From Kushneria aurantia DSM 21353 (GTDB lineage Bacteria; Pseudomonadota; Gammaproteobacteria; Pseudomonadales; Halomonadaceae): a stretch of 64,000 nucleotides of DNA. Of this stretch, positions 42,020 to 52,651 are shown one piece after another. Both the position numbers and the translations under genes were made by a program. The notes under the pieces were generated by a model. It saw nothing but the letters and a program-made list of their open reading frames with translations, was not told where the DNA came from and made no database searches. The stretch's first letter is position 1; each line of letters opens with the position of its first letter. The DNA is taken from NCBI RefSeq assembly GCF_000382245.1, contig NZ_KB907876.1:30936-94935 (forward strand), given 5' to 3'.

Positions 42020-43153
42020 ATGACACAGACCACCTCGCAAGCCCGCGTCAATCTGCTGGGCCTCTCTCGCCATCAGATGGAGCAGTTTTTCATCGAGCAC
42101 GGCGAGAAAAAATTCCGCGCCGCTCAGGTGATGAAATGGATCCATCACGAAGGCGTGGACGATTTCGCACAGATGACCAACCTGTCGAAGGCGCTGCGCG
42201 ACAAGCTCGCCACCATTGCTGAAATCCGCGGCCCGCAAGTGGTCTATGAAGGCCGCTCGGAGGATGGCACACAGAAGTGGGTGCTGGAGGTCGAGGACGG
42301 CAGCTTCGTCGAGACGGTGCTGATCCCCACCGACAACGGCCACCGCCGCACCCTGTGCGTCTCCTCCCAGGTGGGCTGCTCGCTCGACTGCAGCTTCTGC
42401 TCCACCGGCAAGCAGGGCTTTCAGCGCAACCTAAGCGCCGCCGAGATCATCGGCCAGCTGTGGATCGCCCAGGCCAGCGCCGGCGGCCGCATGGGGCACG
42501 ACGACGGCCGCCGCGCGGTGACCAATGTGGTAATGATGGGCATGGGCGAGCCGCTTCTGAACTACTCGAACGTACTGCCGGCGATGCAGCTGATGCTCGA
42601 CGACAGCGGCTACGGTCTCTCCAAGCGCCGCGTCACCCTCTCCACTTCCGGGGTGGTACCGATGATCGACCGGATGGGCGACGAGATCGACGTGGCGCTG
42701 GCCATCTCGCTGCACGCTGCCAACGACGAGCTGCGCAACGAACTGGTACCGCTCAACCGCAAGTACAACATCGCTACCCTGCTCGACGCCTGCCGCCGCT
42801 ACCTCGACAAGTGCGAAGCGACGCGCCGCATTACCATCGAGTACACCCTGATCAAGGGGGTCAACGATCAGCAGCATCACGCCGAGGAGCTGGCCGCAGT
42901 GCTGGGCGATCTGCCCTGCAAGATCAATCTGATTCCCTTCAACCCCTTTCCCCACTCCGGCTACGAAAAGCCCTCGCGCAACCAGGTGATGCGCTTTCAG
43001 CAGTGGCTCTACGAACTGGGCCATACGGCGCCGGTGCGCACCACCAGGGGTGATGATATCGACGCCGCCTGTGGTCAACTGGTGGGCCGAGTGAAGGACC
43101 GTACCCGGCGTGCCGAGCGCTACATCAAGGCCGTTCAGCTCGACGCTTCCTGA
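42020..43153 (+). CDS. rlmN: 23S rRNA/tRNA adenine-C2 methyltransferase RlmN
   Basis: A 377-residue radical-SAM enzyme methylating A2503 of 23S rRNA and A37 of some tRNAs. The cluster motif C120-x3-C124-x2-C127 (GCSLDCSFC) is complete. The methyl-carrying cysteine lies in the C-terminal [11 protein letters not shown]. The start at 42020 aligns with the family; upstream in-frame codons are not conserved. The order ndk-rlmN-pilF-rodZ-ispG-hisS is the standard one in pseudomonads and relatives. Confidence 0.97.
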   Translation: MTQTTSQARVNLLGLSRHQMEQFFIEHGEKKFRAAQVMKWIHHEGVDDFAQMTNLSKALRDKLATIAEIRGPQVVYEGRSEDGTQKWVLEVEDGSFVETVLIPTDNGHRRTLCVSSQVGCSLDCSFCSTGKQGFQRNLSAAEIIGQLWIAQASAGGRMGHDDGRRAVTNVVMMGMGEPLLNYSNVLPAMQLMLDDSGYGLSKRRVTLSTSGVVPMIDRMGDEIDVALAISLHAANDELRNELVPLNRKYNIATLLDACRRYLDKCEATRRITIEYTLIKGVNDQQHHAEELAAVLGDLPCKINLIPFNPFPHSGYEKPSRNQVMRFQQWLYELGHTAPVRTTRGDDIDAACGQLVGRVKDRTRRAERYIKAVQLDAS

Positions 43154-43271
43154 TGCCCGGGTCGTTGCGCCACAGCCTCCGGCTTGACTTGAGCAGAGTG
43201 CGGCGCTTTGATGGTCGACGCCGGCACGATGGCGTGCCACCTGTTTTCCTTTTTCCCGTGTGCGAAAAGCG

Positions 43272-43958
43272 ATGAACGCCCTGTTTCGCCCCAGCATCTA
43301 CAGACTTGTCGCCGGCCTGCTGTTTCTGACAGCACTTGTCGGCTGCGCCGGTCCGGGCGGAACGACGCGCGACGCCGCCGACTCCCCCGCCTCGGCCTGG
43401 AGCCGGCTGGGACTGGCCTATCTGCAGCGCGACGATATCGAGCGTGCCCAGCAGGCGCTGGAGCGCGCCATCGCCCTCTCCCCCGCTGACCCCGACGCGC
43501 TGCAGGGACTGGCGCTGATTTATCAGCGCCAGGGCGAGGAGCAGGTTGCCGACCGCTATTTCCGCCGCGCGCTCGACCAGCGTCCCGGCTTTACCCGGGC
43601 GCGCAACAACTACGCCACCTTCCTGTTCGCCGAAGGACATATCGCCGAGGCGTGTGACCAGCTGGAGCGGGCCAGCAACGACCTCGAATACGAGCGCCGC
43701 GCTCAGCTTTTTGCCAATCTGGGGCAGTGCCGAACGCAACTTGATCAGACCCGGGCGGCACGCGACGCCTGGCAGCGCGCGGTGCAGATCGACCCCGGCC
43801 AGACTCGCGGCTGGCTGGGACTGGCCGCAAGCGAATTTCAGCTACAAAATCCCGATGCCTCACGCATCGCTCTGCGCCGCTATACACAGCTTGGCGGTGA
43901 CAGCGAACAGAGCCGACAGCTGGCACGTCGCCTCGCCATGATGGAGACCGCACCATGA
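43272..43958 (+). CDS. pilF: Type IV pilus biogenesis/stability lipoprotein PilF (PilW)
   Basis: A 228-residue outer-membrane lipoprotein that helps the PilQ secretin assemble. The signal peptide ends in TALVGC (Cys25). The rest is a TPR array (about 40-225), for example AWSRLGLAYLQRDDIERAQQAL. The start at 43272 is preferred over a GTG four codons upstream. Position between rlmN and rodZ is conserved. Confidence 0.9.
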   Translation: MNALFRPSIYRLVAGLLFLTALVGCAGPGGTTRDAADSPASAWSRLGLAYLQRDDIERAQQALERAIALSPADPDALQGLALIYQRQGEEQVADRYFRRALDQRPGFTRARNNYATFLFAEGHIAEACDQLERASNDLEYERRAQLFANLGQCRTQLDQTRAARDAWQRAVQIDPGQTRGWLGLAASEFQLQNPDASRIALRRYTQLGGDSEQSRQLARRLAMMETAP

Positions 43959-44025
43959 GCGTCTCTCCGCGGCCGGCAAACACGACAGCACTGCGCGTCG
44001 GGCCAATATCGAACAAGGACTATCC

Positions 44026-45027
44026 ATGAGCGAACCCAACGTCTCCACCCAGCAGGATTCCAGCCCGGGCGCCATGCTGAGCGAGGAGCGCGAACGGCAG
44101 CGTATGTCGCTGGAAGACGCCGCCGAACAGCTCAATCTGCGCCCCTCGCTGGTCGCCGATCTGGAGCGCGACAACTATGAACAGGTGCCGGTGCCCACCT
44201 ACCGGCGCGGCTACCTGCGGGCCTACGCCCGAATGCTGGGCATCGACGATCGCGCCGTGGTGGCCGCCTACGATCGGGTGCACGGTCGCAGCGACCTCGA
44301 CGAGCGCCGTGTCGAGCCGGTCAACACCATCAAGCCGCCCACGCGCTGGGGCGCCATCCTGTTCCGCGTCTTCAGCCTCATCGTGGTGGTCGTGCTGATC
44401 GGCATGACGCTGCTATGGTGGGAAGGGCGCGAGAGTGCCCCGGGCTACGGTGACGAGGAGAGCGTTGGCGTCGAACAGGGCAGCAACCCGAGCGTCACGA
44501 GCGACAGCGATCTGCCACCGCTGCCCGAATCCGGCAACATCGCAAACAATGCGACCTCGAACGACACCACCGACATGTCGACGCAGACGCCGGCAGCATC
44601 GCCGGGTGAGCAGACCTTCATCGTCAATACCGGCCCCGCCGAGCAGGTAGTGAGCGACGCCGCTGAACCGGCTCCCGGCCAACTGCAGGTGGACACCCCC
44701 GAGGGACGCAACGGCGCCACCGGTGGGCTTGTCGATGACGGCAGCGGTGACGGCGATCAGCAAGGCGATGGCGAGGCCGCCAACGTGCCGGCGCTGGCCA
44801 TGACCTTCAACGGTCAATCCTGGGTCGATGTGCGCGACGCCAACGGCACTACCGTGCTGCGCGGTTTGCAGCAGGGCGGTACGTCAGCCACCATCGAAGG
44901 GACACCGCCGTTCACGCTGACGGTCGGCAACGCCAGCCAGGTGGCACTCGAATACAGAGGCGAAAGCGTTGATCTGTCACAGTATACTGGTGGCAATAAC
45001 GTCGCCCGCTTTACCCTTGGGGAGTGA
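44026..45027 (+). CDS. rodZ: Cytoskeletal protein RodZ
   Basis: A 333-residue bitopic protein linking MreB to the cell-wall elongation machinery. A cytoplasmic helix-turn-helix domain (about 12-80, with LRPSLVADLERDNYEQVPV) is followed by a membrane helix near 110-130. A long, acidic, Ser/Thr/Asn-rich periplasmic linker (about 140-255) leads to the C-terminal DUF4115 beta domain with FNGQSWVDVRDANG. The acidic linker is typical of halotolerant proteins. Confidence 0.93.
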   Translation: MSEPNVSTQQDSSPGAMLSEERERQRMSLEDAAEQLNLRPSLVADLERDNYEQVPVPTYRRGYLRAYARMLGIDDRAVVAAYDRVHGRSDLDERRVEPVNTIKPPTRWGAILFRVFSLIVVVVLIGMTLLWWEGRESAPGYGDEESVGVEQGSNPSVTSDSDLPPLPESGNIANNATSNDTTDMSTQTPAASPGEQTFIVNTGPAEQVVSDAAEPAPGQLQVDTPEGRNGATGGLVDDGSGDGDQQGDGEAANVPALAMTFNGQSWVDVRDANGTTVLRGLQQGGTSATIEGTPPFTLTVGNASQVALEYRGESVDLSQYTGGNNVARFTLGE

Positions 45028-45033
45028 TTTATC

Positions 45034-46146
45034 ATGTTCAGCCAGTCCCCGATCAATCGGCGCCGCTCGCGTCTGATTCACGTCGGTAACGTTCCGGTGG
45101 GTGGTGATGCCCCCATCTCGGTACAGAGCATGACCAACACCGATACCCTCGATGTCGACGCCACCGTCGATCAGATCGAGCGTATCGCTGCCGCCGGTGG
45201 CGACATCGTGCGCGTCTCGGTGCCGGATATGGACGCCGCCGAGGCGTTCGGCAAAATCAAGCAGCGCACCTCGGTGCCGCTGGTCACCGATATCCACTTC
45301 GACTATCGCATCGCCCTGCGGGTTGCCGAACTGGGCGCCGACTGCCTGCGCATCAACCCCGGCAACATCGGCCGCGAGGATCGCGTTCACGCCGTGGTAC
45401 AGGCCGCTCGCGACAACGGCATTCCGATCCGCATCGGCGTCAACGCCGGTTCGCTGGAAAAGGACCTGCAAAAGAAGTACGGCGAGCCGACCGCCGAAGC
45501 ACTGGTCGAGTCGGCGCTGCGCCACATCGACTATCTCGATCGCCTCGACTTTCATGACTTCAAGGTGTCGCTCAAGGCCAGCGACGTCTTCATGGCAGTC
45601 GCCGCCTATCGCGGCATTGCCGATCGCATCGAGCAGCCGCTGCATCTGGGTATCACCGAAGCCGGTGGCCTGCGCAGCGGTACGGTCAAATCCTCGATCG
45701 GCCTTGGCGCGCTGCTGATGGACGGTATCGGCGATACCCTGCGCATCTCGCTGGCCGCCGATCCGGTGGAAGAGATCAAGGTCGGCTACGATATCCTCAA
45801 GAGCCTGCGGCTGCGCTCCAGAGGCATCAACTTCATCGCCTGCCCCAGCTGTTCGCGGCAGAATTTCGACGTCATCGGCACCATGAACCAGCTCGAGGAG
45901 CGCCTCGACGACCTCATGACGCCGCTCGACGTGGCGGTGATCGGCTGCGTGGTCAACGGCCCCGGCGAGGCGAAGGAGTCCGACCTGGGACTGACCGGCG
46001 GCAGCCCCAACAACCTCATCTATATCGACGGCAAGCCGGCGCAGAAGCTGCGCAACGACACCCTCGTCGACGACCTCGAACGGCTGATCCGCGAGCGGGC
46101 AGCGCGCAAGGAAGCCGAAGACAAGGACGTCATTACCCGCAGCTGA
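45034..46146 (+). CDS. ispG: 4-hydroxy-3-methylbut-2-enyl diphosphate synthase
   Basis: A 370-residue iron-sulfur enzyme for the penultimate step of the MEP isoprenoid pathway. Cluster cysteines lie in IACPSCSRQ near 269-275 and in [13 protein letters not shown] near 304-316. The N-terminal [20 protein letters not shown] segment is canonical. GGGGAG lies 9 nt before the ATG, and the start is 6 nt after the rodZ stop codon. Confidence 0.97.
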   Translation: MFSQSPINRRRSRLIHVGNVPVGGDAPISVQSMTNTDTLDVDATVDQIERIAAAGGDIVRVSVPDMDAAEAFGKIKQRTSVPLVTDIHFDYRIALRVAELGADCLRINPGNIGREDRVHAVVQAARDNGIPIRIGVNAGSLEKDLQKKYGEPTAEALVESALRHIDYLDRLDFHDFKVSLKASDVFMAVAAYRGIADRIEQPLHLGITEAGGLRSGTVKSSIGLGALLMDGIGDTLRISLAADPVEEIKVGYDILKSLRLRSRGINFIACPSCSRQNFDVIGTMNQLEERLDDLMTPLDVAVIGCVVNGPGEAKESDLGLTGGSPNNLIYIDGKPAQKLRNDTLVDDLERLIRERAARKEAEDKDVITRS

Positions 46147-46199
46147 GTGCCGAGCGCTCCCCCGCCCGACAGGGGCAACAGAGAAGATAAATCAGCGTA

Positions 46200-47498
46200 A
46201 TGTCCAGCAAGCTACAGGCCATCCGAGGCATGAACGACCTGCTGCCGGAGCGCTCGCCGCTCTGGCAGTATTTCGAAGGGCAGATCCGTACCCTGATGCA
46301 GCAGTACGGCTATCTCGAAATCCGTACCCCGATGCTCGAGCAGACCGCTCTGTTCAGCCGTTCGATCGGTGAAGTGACCGATATCGTCGAAAAGGAGATG
46401 TACACCTTCGACGACCGTAACGGCGACAGCCTGTCGCTGCGCCCGGAAGGTACCGCCGCTATCGTACGCGCGGCGATCGAGAACGGGCTTTTACACCACC
46501 AGACGCAGCGACTGTGGTACGCCGGGCCCATGTTCCGCCACGAGCGACCGCAAAAGGGACGCTATCGCCAGTTCCATCAGGTCGGAGTCGAGACCTTCGG
46601 CCTCGAGGGGCCGGATATCGACGCCGAAGTGATCGCCCTTTCGGCGCGGCTGTGGCAGGCGCTGGGGCTTCGCGAGCACGTACGGCTGGAGATCAACTCG
46701 CTGGGGTCGCTGGAGGCGCGCCACGCCTATCGCGCGAAGCTGGTGGCGTATTTCAACCACCACCTCGACGAGCTCGACGACGACGCCCGCCGGCGGCTGG
46801 ACAGCAACCCGCTGCGCATCCTCGACAGCAAAAACCCCGACATGCAGGGACTGATCGAGGCGGCGCCGAGGCTGATCGACCACCTCGACGACGACTCGGT
46901 GGCCCACTTCGAAGGGCTCAAACGGCGCCTCGAAGCACTGGGCATCGACTACGTCGTCAATCCCCGCCTGGTGCGCGGGCTCGACTACTACTCGCGCACC
47001 GTCTTCGAGTGGACCACCACCGCACTGGGCAGCCAGGGCACGGTCTGTGCCGGTGGCCGCTACGACGGCCTGGTCGAACAGCTGGGCGGCCGCCCGACGC
47101 CCGCGGTAGGCTTTGCCATGGGCGTCGAACGGCTGATATTGCTGCTGGAAACCCTCGACCTGATGCCCGCCGCCGCCGAGGACGTGCTGGATGTCTATTT
47201 GATGGGTCAGGGCGAAGACATCGACCTGCATCTGCTGAAGATGGCCGAAACCCTGCGCAGCCGCTTGCCCTCGCTTCGCGTACAGGTACACTGCGGCGGC
47301 GGCAGCCTCAAGAGCCAGTTCAAGCGCGCCGACCGCAGCCACGCTCGTTTTGCCGCCGTTGTCGGCGAACAGGAGCTGGCCGATGGCGTGGTGGCGCTCA
47401 AGGATCTGCGCGGTGACGACCCCCAGCAGCTTCTTGACAGCGATGCGCTGGTGGCGCGCCTGGCGCAGTGGATCGAAGCGCGCCCGGCTGCGCTATAA
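46200..47498 (+). CDS. hisS: Histidyl-tRNA synthetase
   Basis: A 432-residue class II synthetase. Motif 2 ([17 protein letters not shown] near 110-126), the histidine-binding [15 protein letters not shown] near 258-272, and motif 3 ([11 protein letters not shown] near 302-312) are present. The C-terminal anticodon-binding domain follows. Length is normal. It is followed by yfgM and bamB as in relatives. Confidence 0.98.
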   Translation: MSSKLQAIRGMNDLLPERSPLWQYFEGQIRTLMQQYGYLEIRTPMLEQTALFSRSIGEVTDIVEKEMYTFDDRNGDSLSLRPEGTAAIVRAAIENGLLHHQTQRLWYAGPMFRHERPQKGRYRQFHQVGVETFGLEGPDIDAEVIALSARLWQALGLREHVRLEINSLGSLEARHAYRAKLVAYFNHHLDELDDDARRRLDSNPLRILDSKNPDMQGLIEAAPRLIDHLDDDSVAHFEGLKRRLEALGIDYVVNPRLVRGLDYYSRTVFEWTTTALGSQGTVCAGGRYDGLVEQLGGRPTPAVGFAMGVERLILLLETLDLMPAAAEDVLDVYLMGQGEDIDLHLLKMAETLRSRLPSLRVQVHCGGGSLKSQFKRADRSHARFAAVVGEQELADGVVALKDLRGDDPQQLLDSDALVARLAQWIEARPAAL

Positions 47499-47575
47499 GC
47501 GCTGCAACAGCGATGTTCTGACCTGGCATCAGGACTCACCGACGCAGCGATAACGAAATCGACAGGAGTGCCCCG

Positions 47576-48250
47576 GTGGCGGATCAGCAATTGCACCTAC
47601 AGGATGACGAAGACGATCAGCTGGCGGCAGCCAGGCGGTTCTGGCACAACTACGCCAAACCGATTCTGGGCGGTATCGCCATCGCCGCGGTGGGACTCTA
47701 CGCCTGGCACTGGTGGCAGGACCGCCAGCTGGCACAGAGTGAAGCCGCCTCGGTACAGTACCAGCAGCTGACTCAGCTGACCGCCCAGGCGAATCTCGAT
47801 GACGGCGCACGGCAGAATGCCCTGACGCTGGCCGAGACGCTGCGCGATCAACACGGCGGCACCCTCTATGCCGATATGGCAGGCCTGATCGAGGCGCGCC
47901 TGGCAGCGCAGGGCGGCGACTTCGACGCCGCGGTTACGGCGCTCACACAGCTGCGCGACAGCACCGACCGCGGTTTGATCACCGCCCTGGCGGGCATTGA
48001 TCTTGCCCGCGTGCAGCTGGCGGCCGGCAACCCGGATCAGGCTCTCGCCACGCTCGAGGGGCTGACGCTGCCGGCCACCATGGCCCCCCGTGGCGCCGAC
48101 CTGCGCGGCGATATCCTGCTTGCCCGGGGCCAGCCGGAACAGGCCCGCGAGGCGTGGCAGCAGGCCCTGACGCTGGCCAGCGAGCAGCAGCAGTCGCTGG
48201 CCGGCACCCAACTCAAACTCGATGACCTGGCACCCGCGGAGGCTTCATGA
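47576..48250 (+). CDS. yfgM: YfgM-type Sec-associated TPR membrane protein
   Basis: A 224-residue protein with an acidic cytoplasmic N-terminus, one membrane helix (about 29-46, GGIAIAAVGLYAWHWW) and a periplasmic TPR-like domain. In E. coli, YfgM binds SecYEG and PpiD. The start is GTG with GGAG upstream. The stop overlaps the bamB start by 4 nt, so the two are coupled. Position between hisS and bamB is conserved and supports the call. Confidence 0.9.
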   Translation: MADQQLHLQDDEDDQLAAARRFWHNYAKPILGGIAIAAVGLYAWHWWQDRQLAQSEAASVQYQQLTQLTAQANLDDGARQNALTLAETLRDQHGGTLYADMAGLIEARLAAQGGDFDAAVTALTQLRDSTDRGLITALAGIDLARVQLAAGNPDQALATLEGLTLPATMAPRGADLRGDILLARGQPEQAREAWQQALTLASEQQQSLAGTQLKLDDLAPAEAS

Positions 48251-49449
48251 TCACGCCCGCCATTCGCTCGACACTGTCCGCGGGCCGCCGCCCGCTGAGC
48301 GCACTGCTGTGCGCCGGCGCGCTGGTAGCGCTGGCCGGCTGCTCCGGCAACGTTCAGACCGGCGTTCAGCCGCGTGAGCTGACCACCATTGACCAGCGTG
48401 TGACGCTCGACCGCCAGTGGTCGGAGGGCATCGGCAGCCTGACCCGGGCACGCTACCCGATCACGCCGGCAATCGACGGCGACACGCTCTACGCCAGCGA
48501 TGCCGCGGGCAACGTACAGGCGATCGATCGCGCCAGCGGCGAGGTGCTCTGGCGTCACAATCTCGATGCCGATATCTCCAGTGGCCTTACCGTAGGCGGC
48601 GGTGAAGTGTTCGCCGGTACGCAGAACGGTGAAGTGATCGCCTTCAACGCCGATAGCGGTGACATCGACTGGCGCACCCGAGTCGCCAGCGTGGTGCTCG
48701 CGCCGCCCCAGCTCAACAGCGCGCTGGTCGTGGTACAGAGCGTCGATGGCACGCTTACTGCCCTGGATCGCGCCAGCGGCGAGCAACGCTGGCTCTACAA
48801 CGCCTCGCAGCCGGCGCTGACCCTGCGTGGTACCGGAACACCGCGCACCATCGATCCGGTCTCCTTCGTCGGATTCGCCAACGGCCGGCTGGCGGCATTC
48901 GACAACCGCAACGGCCAGCAGCTGTGGGACATGCGCGTCGCCATTCCCCAGGGGCGCACTGAAGTCGAACAGATGGTCGATCTGGACGGCCAGCCGGTAC
49001 TGACCCGCGACGGGCGACTGTTCGTGACCAGCTACAACGGCCGCGTGATGGCGCTCGATGCGCGCAGCGGCGAGACGATCTGGGAGCGCGAAGAGTCCAG
49101 CTATCTCACCCCGGTGCTGGCCGGCGACTACCTGTTCACCGTCACCGCCGACAGCCATATCATGGCGCTCGACGCCAGCAGTGGCCGGGTGATCTGGAAC
49201 CAGGAAGATCTGGAAGGTCGCTCATTGAGCGCCCCCGCCATGGTGGGGAACTATCTGGCGGTGGGTGACTATCAGGGGTATATCCACCTGCTCGACGCCA
49301 CCAGCGGTGAACTGGTGGGCCGCGCCCATCCCGGCGGCGACGGCATCAGCATTGCACCGCTGAGCGACGGTGACAGCCTTTATGTGCTCACCAACAGCGG
49401 TGACGTTATCGCCTGGAATCTGCGCCAGCAGGGTGGCGACGGCAACTGA
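48247..49449 (+). CDS. bamB: Outer-membrane assembly lipoprotein BamB
   Basis: A 400-residue lipoprotein of the BAM complex that inserts outer-membrane beta barrels. The signal peptide ends in ALAGC (Cys32). An eight-bladed PQQ-type propeller follows, with repeats such as YASDAAGNVQAIDRASGEVLW and LFVTSYNGRVMALDARSG. It starts within the end of yfgM, and a strong hairpin follows the stop codon. Confidence 0.95.
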   Translation: MITPAIRSTLSAGRRPLSALLCAGALVALAGCSGNVQTGVQPRELTTIDQRVTLDRQWSEGIGSLTRARYPITPAIDGDTLYASDAAGNVQAIDRASGEVLWRHNLDADISSGLTVGGGEVFAGTQNGEVIAFNADSGDIDWRTRVASVVLAPPQLNSALVVVQSVDGTLTALDRASGEQRWLYNASQPALTLRGTGTPRTIDPVSFVGFANGRLAAFDNRNGQQLWDMRVAIPQGRTEVEQMVDLDGQPVLTRDGRLFVTSYNGRVMALDARSGETIWEREESSYLTPVLAGDYLFTVTADSHIMALDASSGRVIWNQEDLEGRSLSAPAMVGNYLAVGDYQGYIHLLDATSGELVGRAHPGGDGISIAPLSDGDSLYVLTNSGDVIAWNLRQQGGDGN

Positions 49450-49458
49450 GACCACTCC

Positions 49459-49495
49459 CCGGCCCGGTGTCCTCCACCGGGCCGGCAGCCGTTTT
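49459..49495 (+). terminator. Strong hairpin terminator after bamB
   Basis: An 11-bp GC stem (CCGGCCCGGTG with CACCGGGCCGG, 5-nt loop, 49459-49485) is followed six bases later by TTTT. It should separate the hisS-yfgM-bamB unit from der. Confidence 0.65.
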
Positions 49496-49578
49496 CGAAT
49501 CCCGGCCGCTTTCGGGTTACACTGCAGCCATCCTCGCCGGCAACGCCGACACCCCTTCTCCCGCGTGAATCCTGACCC

Positions 49579-50988
49579 ATGAATCCCGTCATCGCCCTTG
49601 TCGGCCGACCCAACGTCGGCAAATCCACGCTGTTCAACCGACTGACGCGCTCACGCGACGCCATCGTGGCCGACTTCCCGGGCCTGACCCGCGATCGCCA
49701 CTACGGCAACGGCCGGCTGGGCAACAAGCCCTTTACTGTCATCGACACCGGCGGCATCAGCGGCGACGAGCTGGGTATCGACGCCGCCATGGCCGAGCAG
49801 TCGCTGCTGGCCATCGACGAGGCGGATATCGTGCTCTTCATGGTCGACGCCCGCGCCGGCGTCATGCCCGCCGACGAGGCGATCGCCAACCACCTGCGGG
49901 TCAATCGCAAAAAGACCTGGCTGGTGGTCAACAAAAGCGACGGCCAGCAGGAAGAGATCGCCATCGCCGACTTCTGGGCGCTGGGCCTGGGTGACCCCCA
50001 CGCCATCGCTGCCGAACACGGCCGCAACGTTACTGCACTGATCGAGCACGTACTGGAACCCTTCCCGGAGGAGTCCGAGGAGACCCACCCGGACCTGATT
50101 GCCAGCGGCGTACGCATCGGCATCGTCGGGCGTCCCAACGTCGGCAAATCGACGCTGGTCAACCGCCTGCTGGGCGAGGAGCGTGTGGTGGTGTTCGACG
50201 AGGCGGGCACCACCCGCGACGCCATCGAGATCCCCTTCGAGCGCCGCGGCCGACCCTATGTGCTGATCGATACCGCCGGCATCCGGCGGCGCAAGAACGT
50301 CAGCCTGACGGCAGAGAAATTCTCGATCATCAAGACGCTGGACGCCATTCGCGAGTGCAACGTCGCAGTGGTGGTGCTCGACGCCCGCAGCGGGCTGGTG
50401 GAGCAGGACCTGCACCTGCTCGACTATGTTCTCACCAGCGGTCGCGCGCTGGTACTGGCAGTCAACAAGTGGGACGGCCTCGAGCAGGAGGCGAAGGAGA
50501 AGATGCGCGCCGACATCAAGCGGCGCCTTGGTTTTGCCGACTATGCCGACCTGCACTTCATCTCGGCGCTGCACGGTACCGCGGTGGGTGATCTCTACCC
50601 GTCCATCGAACGCGCTTTCGCTTCCGCCACCGCGCACTGGTCGACCAATCGCCTCACCACGCTGTTGCAGGATGCGGTCAGCGAGCACCAGCCGCCGATG
50701 GTGCACGGCCGGCGTATCAAGCTGCGCATGGCCCATCAGGGTGGCAGCAACCCACCGCTGATCGTGGTCCACGGCAACCAGACCGACGCCCTGCCGGATG
50801 CCTACAAGCGCTTTCTGACCAACACCTTCCGCAAGGTGCTGAAAGTGCGCGGTACGCCGATTCGCTTCGAATTCCGCTCCGGGAAAAACCCCTACGACAA
50901 CAATGCCGATGCCAGCGATCGGGAGAAGGCCAGGGGGCGCCAGCTCTCGCGCACCCGCGAGTCGCGGCGCAACCGGCGCCGGGGTTGA
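49579..50988 (+). CDS. der: Ribosome assembly GTPase Der (EngA)
   Basis: A 469-residue protein with two tandem GTPase domains that matures the 50S subunit. P-loops GRPNVGKS occur at 9-16 and again near 182-189. NKxD motifs (NKSD, NKWD) follow each, and a C-terminal KH-like domain ([14 protein letters not shown]) completes it. The tail is basic (RRNRRRG). The three housekeeping genes before it are in conserved order; after it the conservation breaks at a toxin-antitoxin remnant. Confidence 0.97.
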   Translation: MNPVIALVGRPNVGKSTLFNRLTRSRDAIVADFPGLTRDRHYGNGRLGNKPFTVIDTGGISGDELGIDAAMAEQSLLAIDEADIVLFMVDARAGVMPADEAIANHLRVNRKKTWLVVNKSDGQQEEIAIADFWALGLGDPHAIAAEHGRNVTALIEHVLEPFPEESEETHPDLIASGVRIGIVGRPNVGKSTLVNRLLGEERVVVFDEAGTTRDAIEIPFERRGRPYVLIDTAGIRRRKNVSLTAEKFSIIKTLDAIRECNVAVVVLDARSGLVEQDLHLLDYVLTSGRALVLAVNKWDGLEQEAKEKMRADIKRRLGFADYADLHFISALHGTAVGDLYPSIERAFASATAHWSTNRLTTLLQDAVSEHQPPMVHGRRIKLRMAHQGGSNPPLIVVHGNQTDALPDAYKRFLTNTFRKVLKVRGTPIRFEFRSGKNPYDNNADASDREKARGRQLSRTRESRRNRRRG

Positions 50989-51094
50989 AAGGAGAAAGCG
51001 GGCAGGAAGGTATGGGTAGCGCTTATTTTATAACAGTTGATAAATAGGCTAGCCTGGCCGCATAGTCAGGTATAGCCGGATGGGAGAACAAACG

Positions 51095-51352
51095 ATGATC
51101 AATGCAGAGTTGGGCACACAGCTGGAAGCCTACGTACAGCAGCTTGTGGACGCCGGGCGCTACGGCTCCAAAAGCGAGGTGCTGAGCGAAGGCATCCGCC
51201 TGGTTCAGGATCGGGAAACGCGCCTTGCCGTGCTCGATGCCTCAATCGCGCGTGGCCTCGCAGATATTGAGGCTGGCCGCACGATGCCAGCGGGTGATGT
51301 GTTCAAACGGCTGGAAGAAAAATACAGGGCGATGGCAGAGAAGTCCGTGTGA
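51095..51352 (+). CDS. ParD-family antitoxin
   Basis: An 85-residue ribbon-helix-helix antitoxin (ParD/CC2985 type), with the DNA-binding N-terminus INAELGTQLEAYVQQLVDAGRYGS-like and SEVLSEGIRLVQ helix, and a toxin-binding C-terminal tail. The start at 51095 has GGAG 8 nt upstream. The AT-rich stretch before it (51020-51050) is a likely promoter and operator. Its stop overlaps a GTG that opens the toxin frame (GTGA), the normal coupled arrangement, but the toxin is broken. Intact antitoxins can outlive their toxins. Confidence 0.87.
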   Translation: MINAELGTQLEAYVQQLVDAGRYGSKSEVLSEGIRLVQDRETRLAVLDASIARGLADIEAGRTMPAGDVFKRLEEKYRAMAEKSV

Positions 51353-51540
51353 TCGTCCACCTCACGGCCGAAGCGGAAGGCGATCTAGAGCAAATCGGTG
51401 ATTACATCGCGCGTCATTTCCTCGATCTTCTCGCCCCCCTTCGGATACCCAGGCCGGAGGCGATATGGGCCACCGTCTTGACGATCCGACCCAGGGCTAC
51501 TGCTGCGGAAGACACTCATGCCACCTGCGCTGCGCTTTAA
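51349..51540 (+). pseudogene. parE toxin, truncated
   Basis: From the GTG at 51349 the first 22 or so residues (VHLTAEAEGDLEQIGDYIAR) match the ParE/RelE toxin N-terminus. After about 51415 the frame no longer resembles any toxin, and it ends at 51540 after 63 codons. A full ParE is 95-100 residues. The 3' part was probably removed by a deletion or replaced by unrelated DNA. Confidence 0.8.
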
Positions 51541-52183
51541 CGCCATACCTCGCTTTTTACTCACCACGCCGCTGCTGGCCGCCACGCTGCTGACAGGCTG
51601 CCTTGCCCTGCCGCAGGCCGGGCTGATGCTGGGGCGGGTAGCGCTGGAGTCGATGGGGGTCGAAAACGTGCGCATCGGCCGCTGGGACGTGCCCACCAAT
51701 GCCCTGACACTCGACCCCATGTCGCTGGCGCGCGCCGGCCTGAACATGAATGATGAACCACCGGTGCAGTTCGATCTGCCACTGGCGCTGGTCCCGCCGA
51801 GTGCCGCGCCGGTCATCGAGCTGGCCGGTTACGCCTGGCAGCTGGCGGTGCCCGGCGCTGAACCCGTCAGCGGCGAGGTGGCCGAGCCGGTAACGCTGGA
51901 ACCGGGTGAGCGCAATGAGGTAACGCTGCCGGTGGCGTTGAAACCGGCGATCAGCCCCGGCGAAAAGAGCGGTTATACCGCACAACTGCTGGGCCTGGCG
52001 CAGCAGCTGGCGGGCCGCAACCAGCTACCGGCAGGGTCGATGCTGTCGCTGACGCCCAGGCTGGCCGGCGAAATGGCACGACTGGTGCCGGCCCCCACCA
52101 TTACCCTTGAGGTCGGTGGTGAACAGGGTTCAGGGAATGCGCCTCGAGTCACGTCCCCGGTAACGACAACGGCGGCTCCATAG
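51518..52183 (+). CDS. Lipoprotein with LEA14/WHy-like domain
   Basis: A 221-residue predicted lipoprotein. The signal peptide ends in LLTGC (Cys28). Residues 75-150 fit the LEA_2/WHy beta-sandwich pattern (hydrophobic strands with VPPSAAPVIELAGYAWQL, then a proline/glycine-rich strand pair). Such domains in bacterial lipoproteins are linked to desiccation or solute stress, but function is unproven. GGAAG lies 6 nt before the ATG, which overlaps the end of the broken parE frame. A hairpin spans the stop codon. Confidence 0.65.
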   Translation: MPPALRFNAIPRFLLTTPLLAATLLTGCLALPQAGLMLGRVALESMGVENVRIGRWDVPTNALTLDPMSLARAGLNMNDEPPVQFDLPLALVPPSAAPVIELAGYAWQLAVPGAEPVSGEVAEPVTLEPGERNEVTLPVALKPAISPGEKSGYTAQLLGLAQQLAGRNQLPAGSMLSLTPRLAGEMARLVPAPTITLEVGGEQGSGNAPRVTSPVTTTAAP

Positions 52184-52192
52184 TGAGCCGCC
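52171..52192 (+). terminator. Hairpin across the lipoprotein stop codon
   Basis: GGCGGCTC (52171-52178) pairs exactly with GAGCCGCC (52185-52192) around a 6-nt loop that includes the TAG stop. The following sequence is only weakly T-rich, so it is a possible terminator. Confidence 0.4.
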
Positions 52193-52234
52193 GCGGATGT
52201 TGTCTTTCAATAGTGACCGTCAGGAATAACGGGA

Positions 52235-52651
52235 TTACTCGATGGCGCTGATGGTGCCGTGGCCCACCACTTCACCGTCAGAGAGCCATTCGATCTGGTT
52301 GTCACCGACCATGCGCACCTGGTAGCAGGTGTTGCCATCGCCGTAGTCGAAGCACATCTGATTGCCCTCGATGCTGGCCTCGCCGGTATAGCCTTCGCCC
52401 TCGATGGTGCCATCGACGCGATACACCTCATTGTACTGGCTGCCACCGGCCATGGCGCCGGTCACCCTGTGGCCCAGCACCCGCTCCTGAATCTGACTGC
52501 CGCTGAGGCGCTCGCCCTGCATCTGACCGCTGTCGGCGCTTGTCTGCTGGTCAGGGCTGTGCTGCTCGCTGCTCTGATCGGCCAGTGCCGGGGCGGCCAG
52601 CAGGGCGCTCAACATAACGGCACCGCTAAAAGAGATCCATTCGGTCTTCAT
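52235..52651 (-). CDS. Small secreted protein of unknown family
   Basis: A 138-residue predicted periplasmic protein. A signal peptide (about 1-24, cleaved after APALA) is followed by a Ser/Gln-rich linker. A beta-rich acidic domain comes next, with two cysteines in CFDYGDGNTCYQV that could form a disulfide. AGGAG lies 5 nt before the ATG at 52651, which is preferred over the GTG two codons earlier. No family is recognised. It is monocistronic. Confidence 0.65.
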   Translation of the reverse strand: MKTEWISFSGAVMLSALLAAPALADQSSEQHSPDQQTSADSGQMQGERLSGSQIQERVLGHRVTGAMAGGSQYNEVYRVDGTIEGEGYTGEASIEGNQMCFDYGDGNTCYQVRMVGDNQIEWLSDGEVVGHGTISAIE

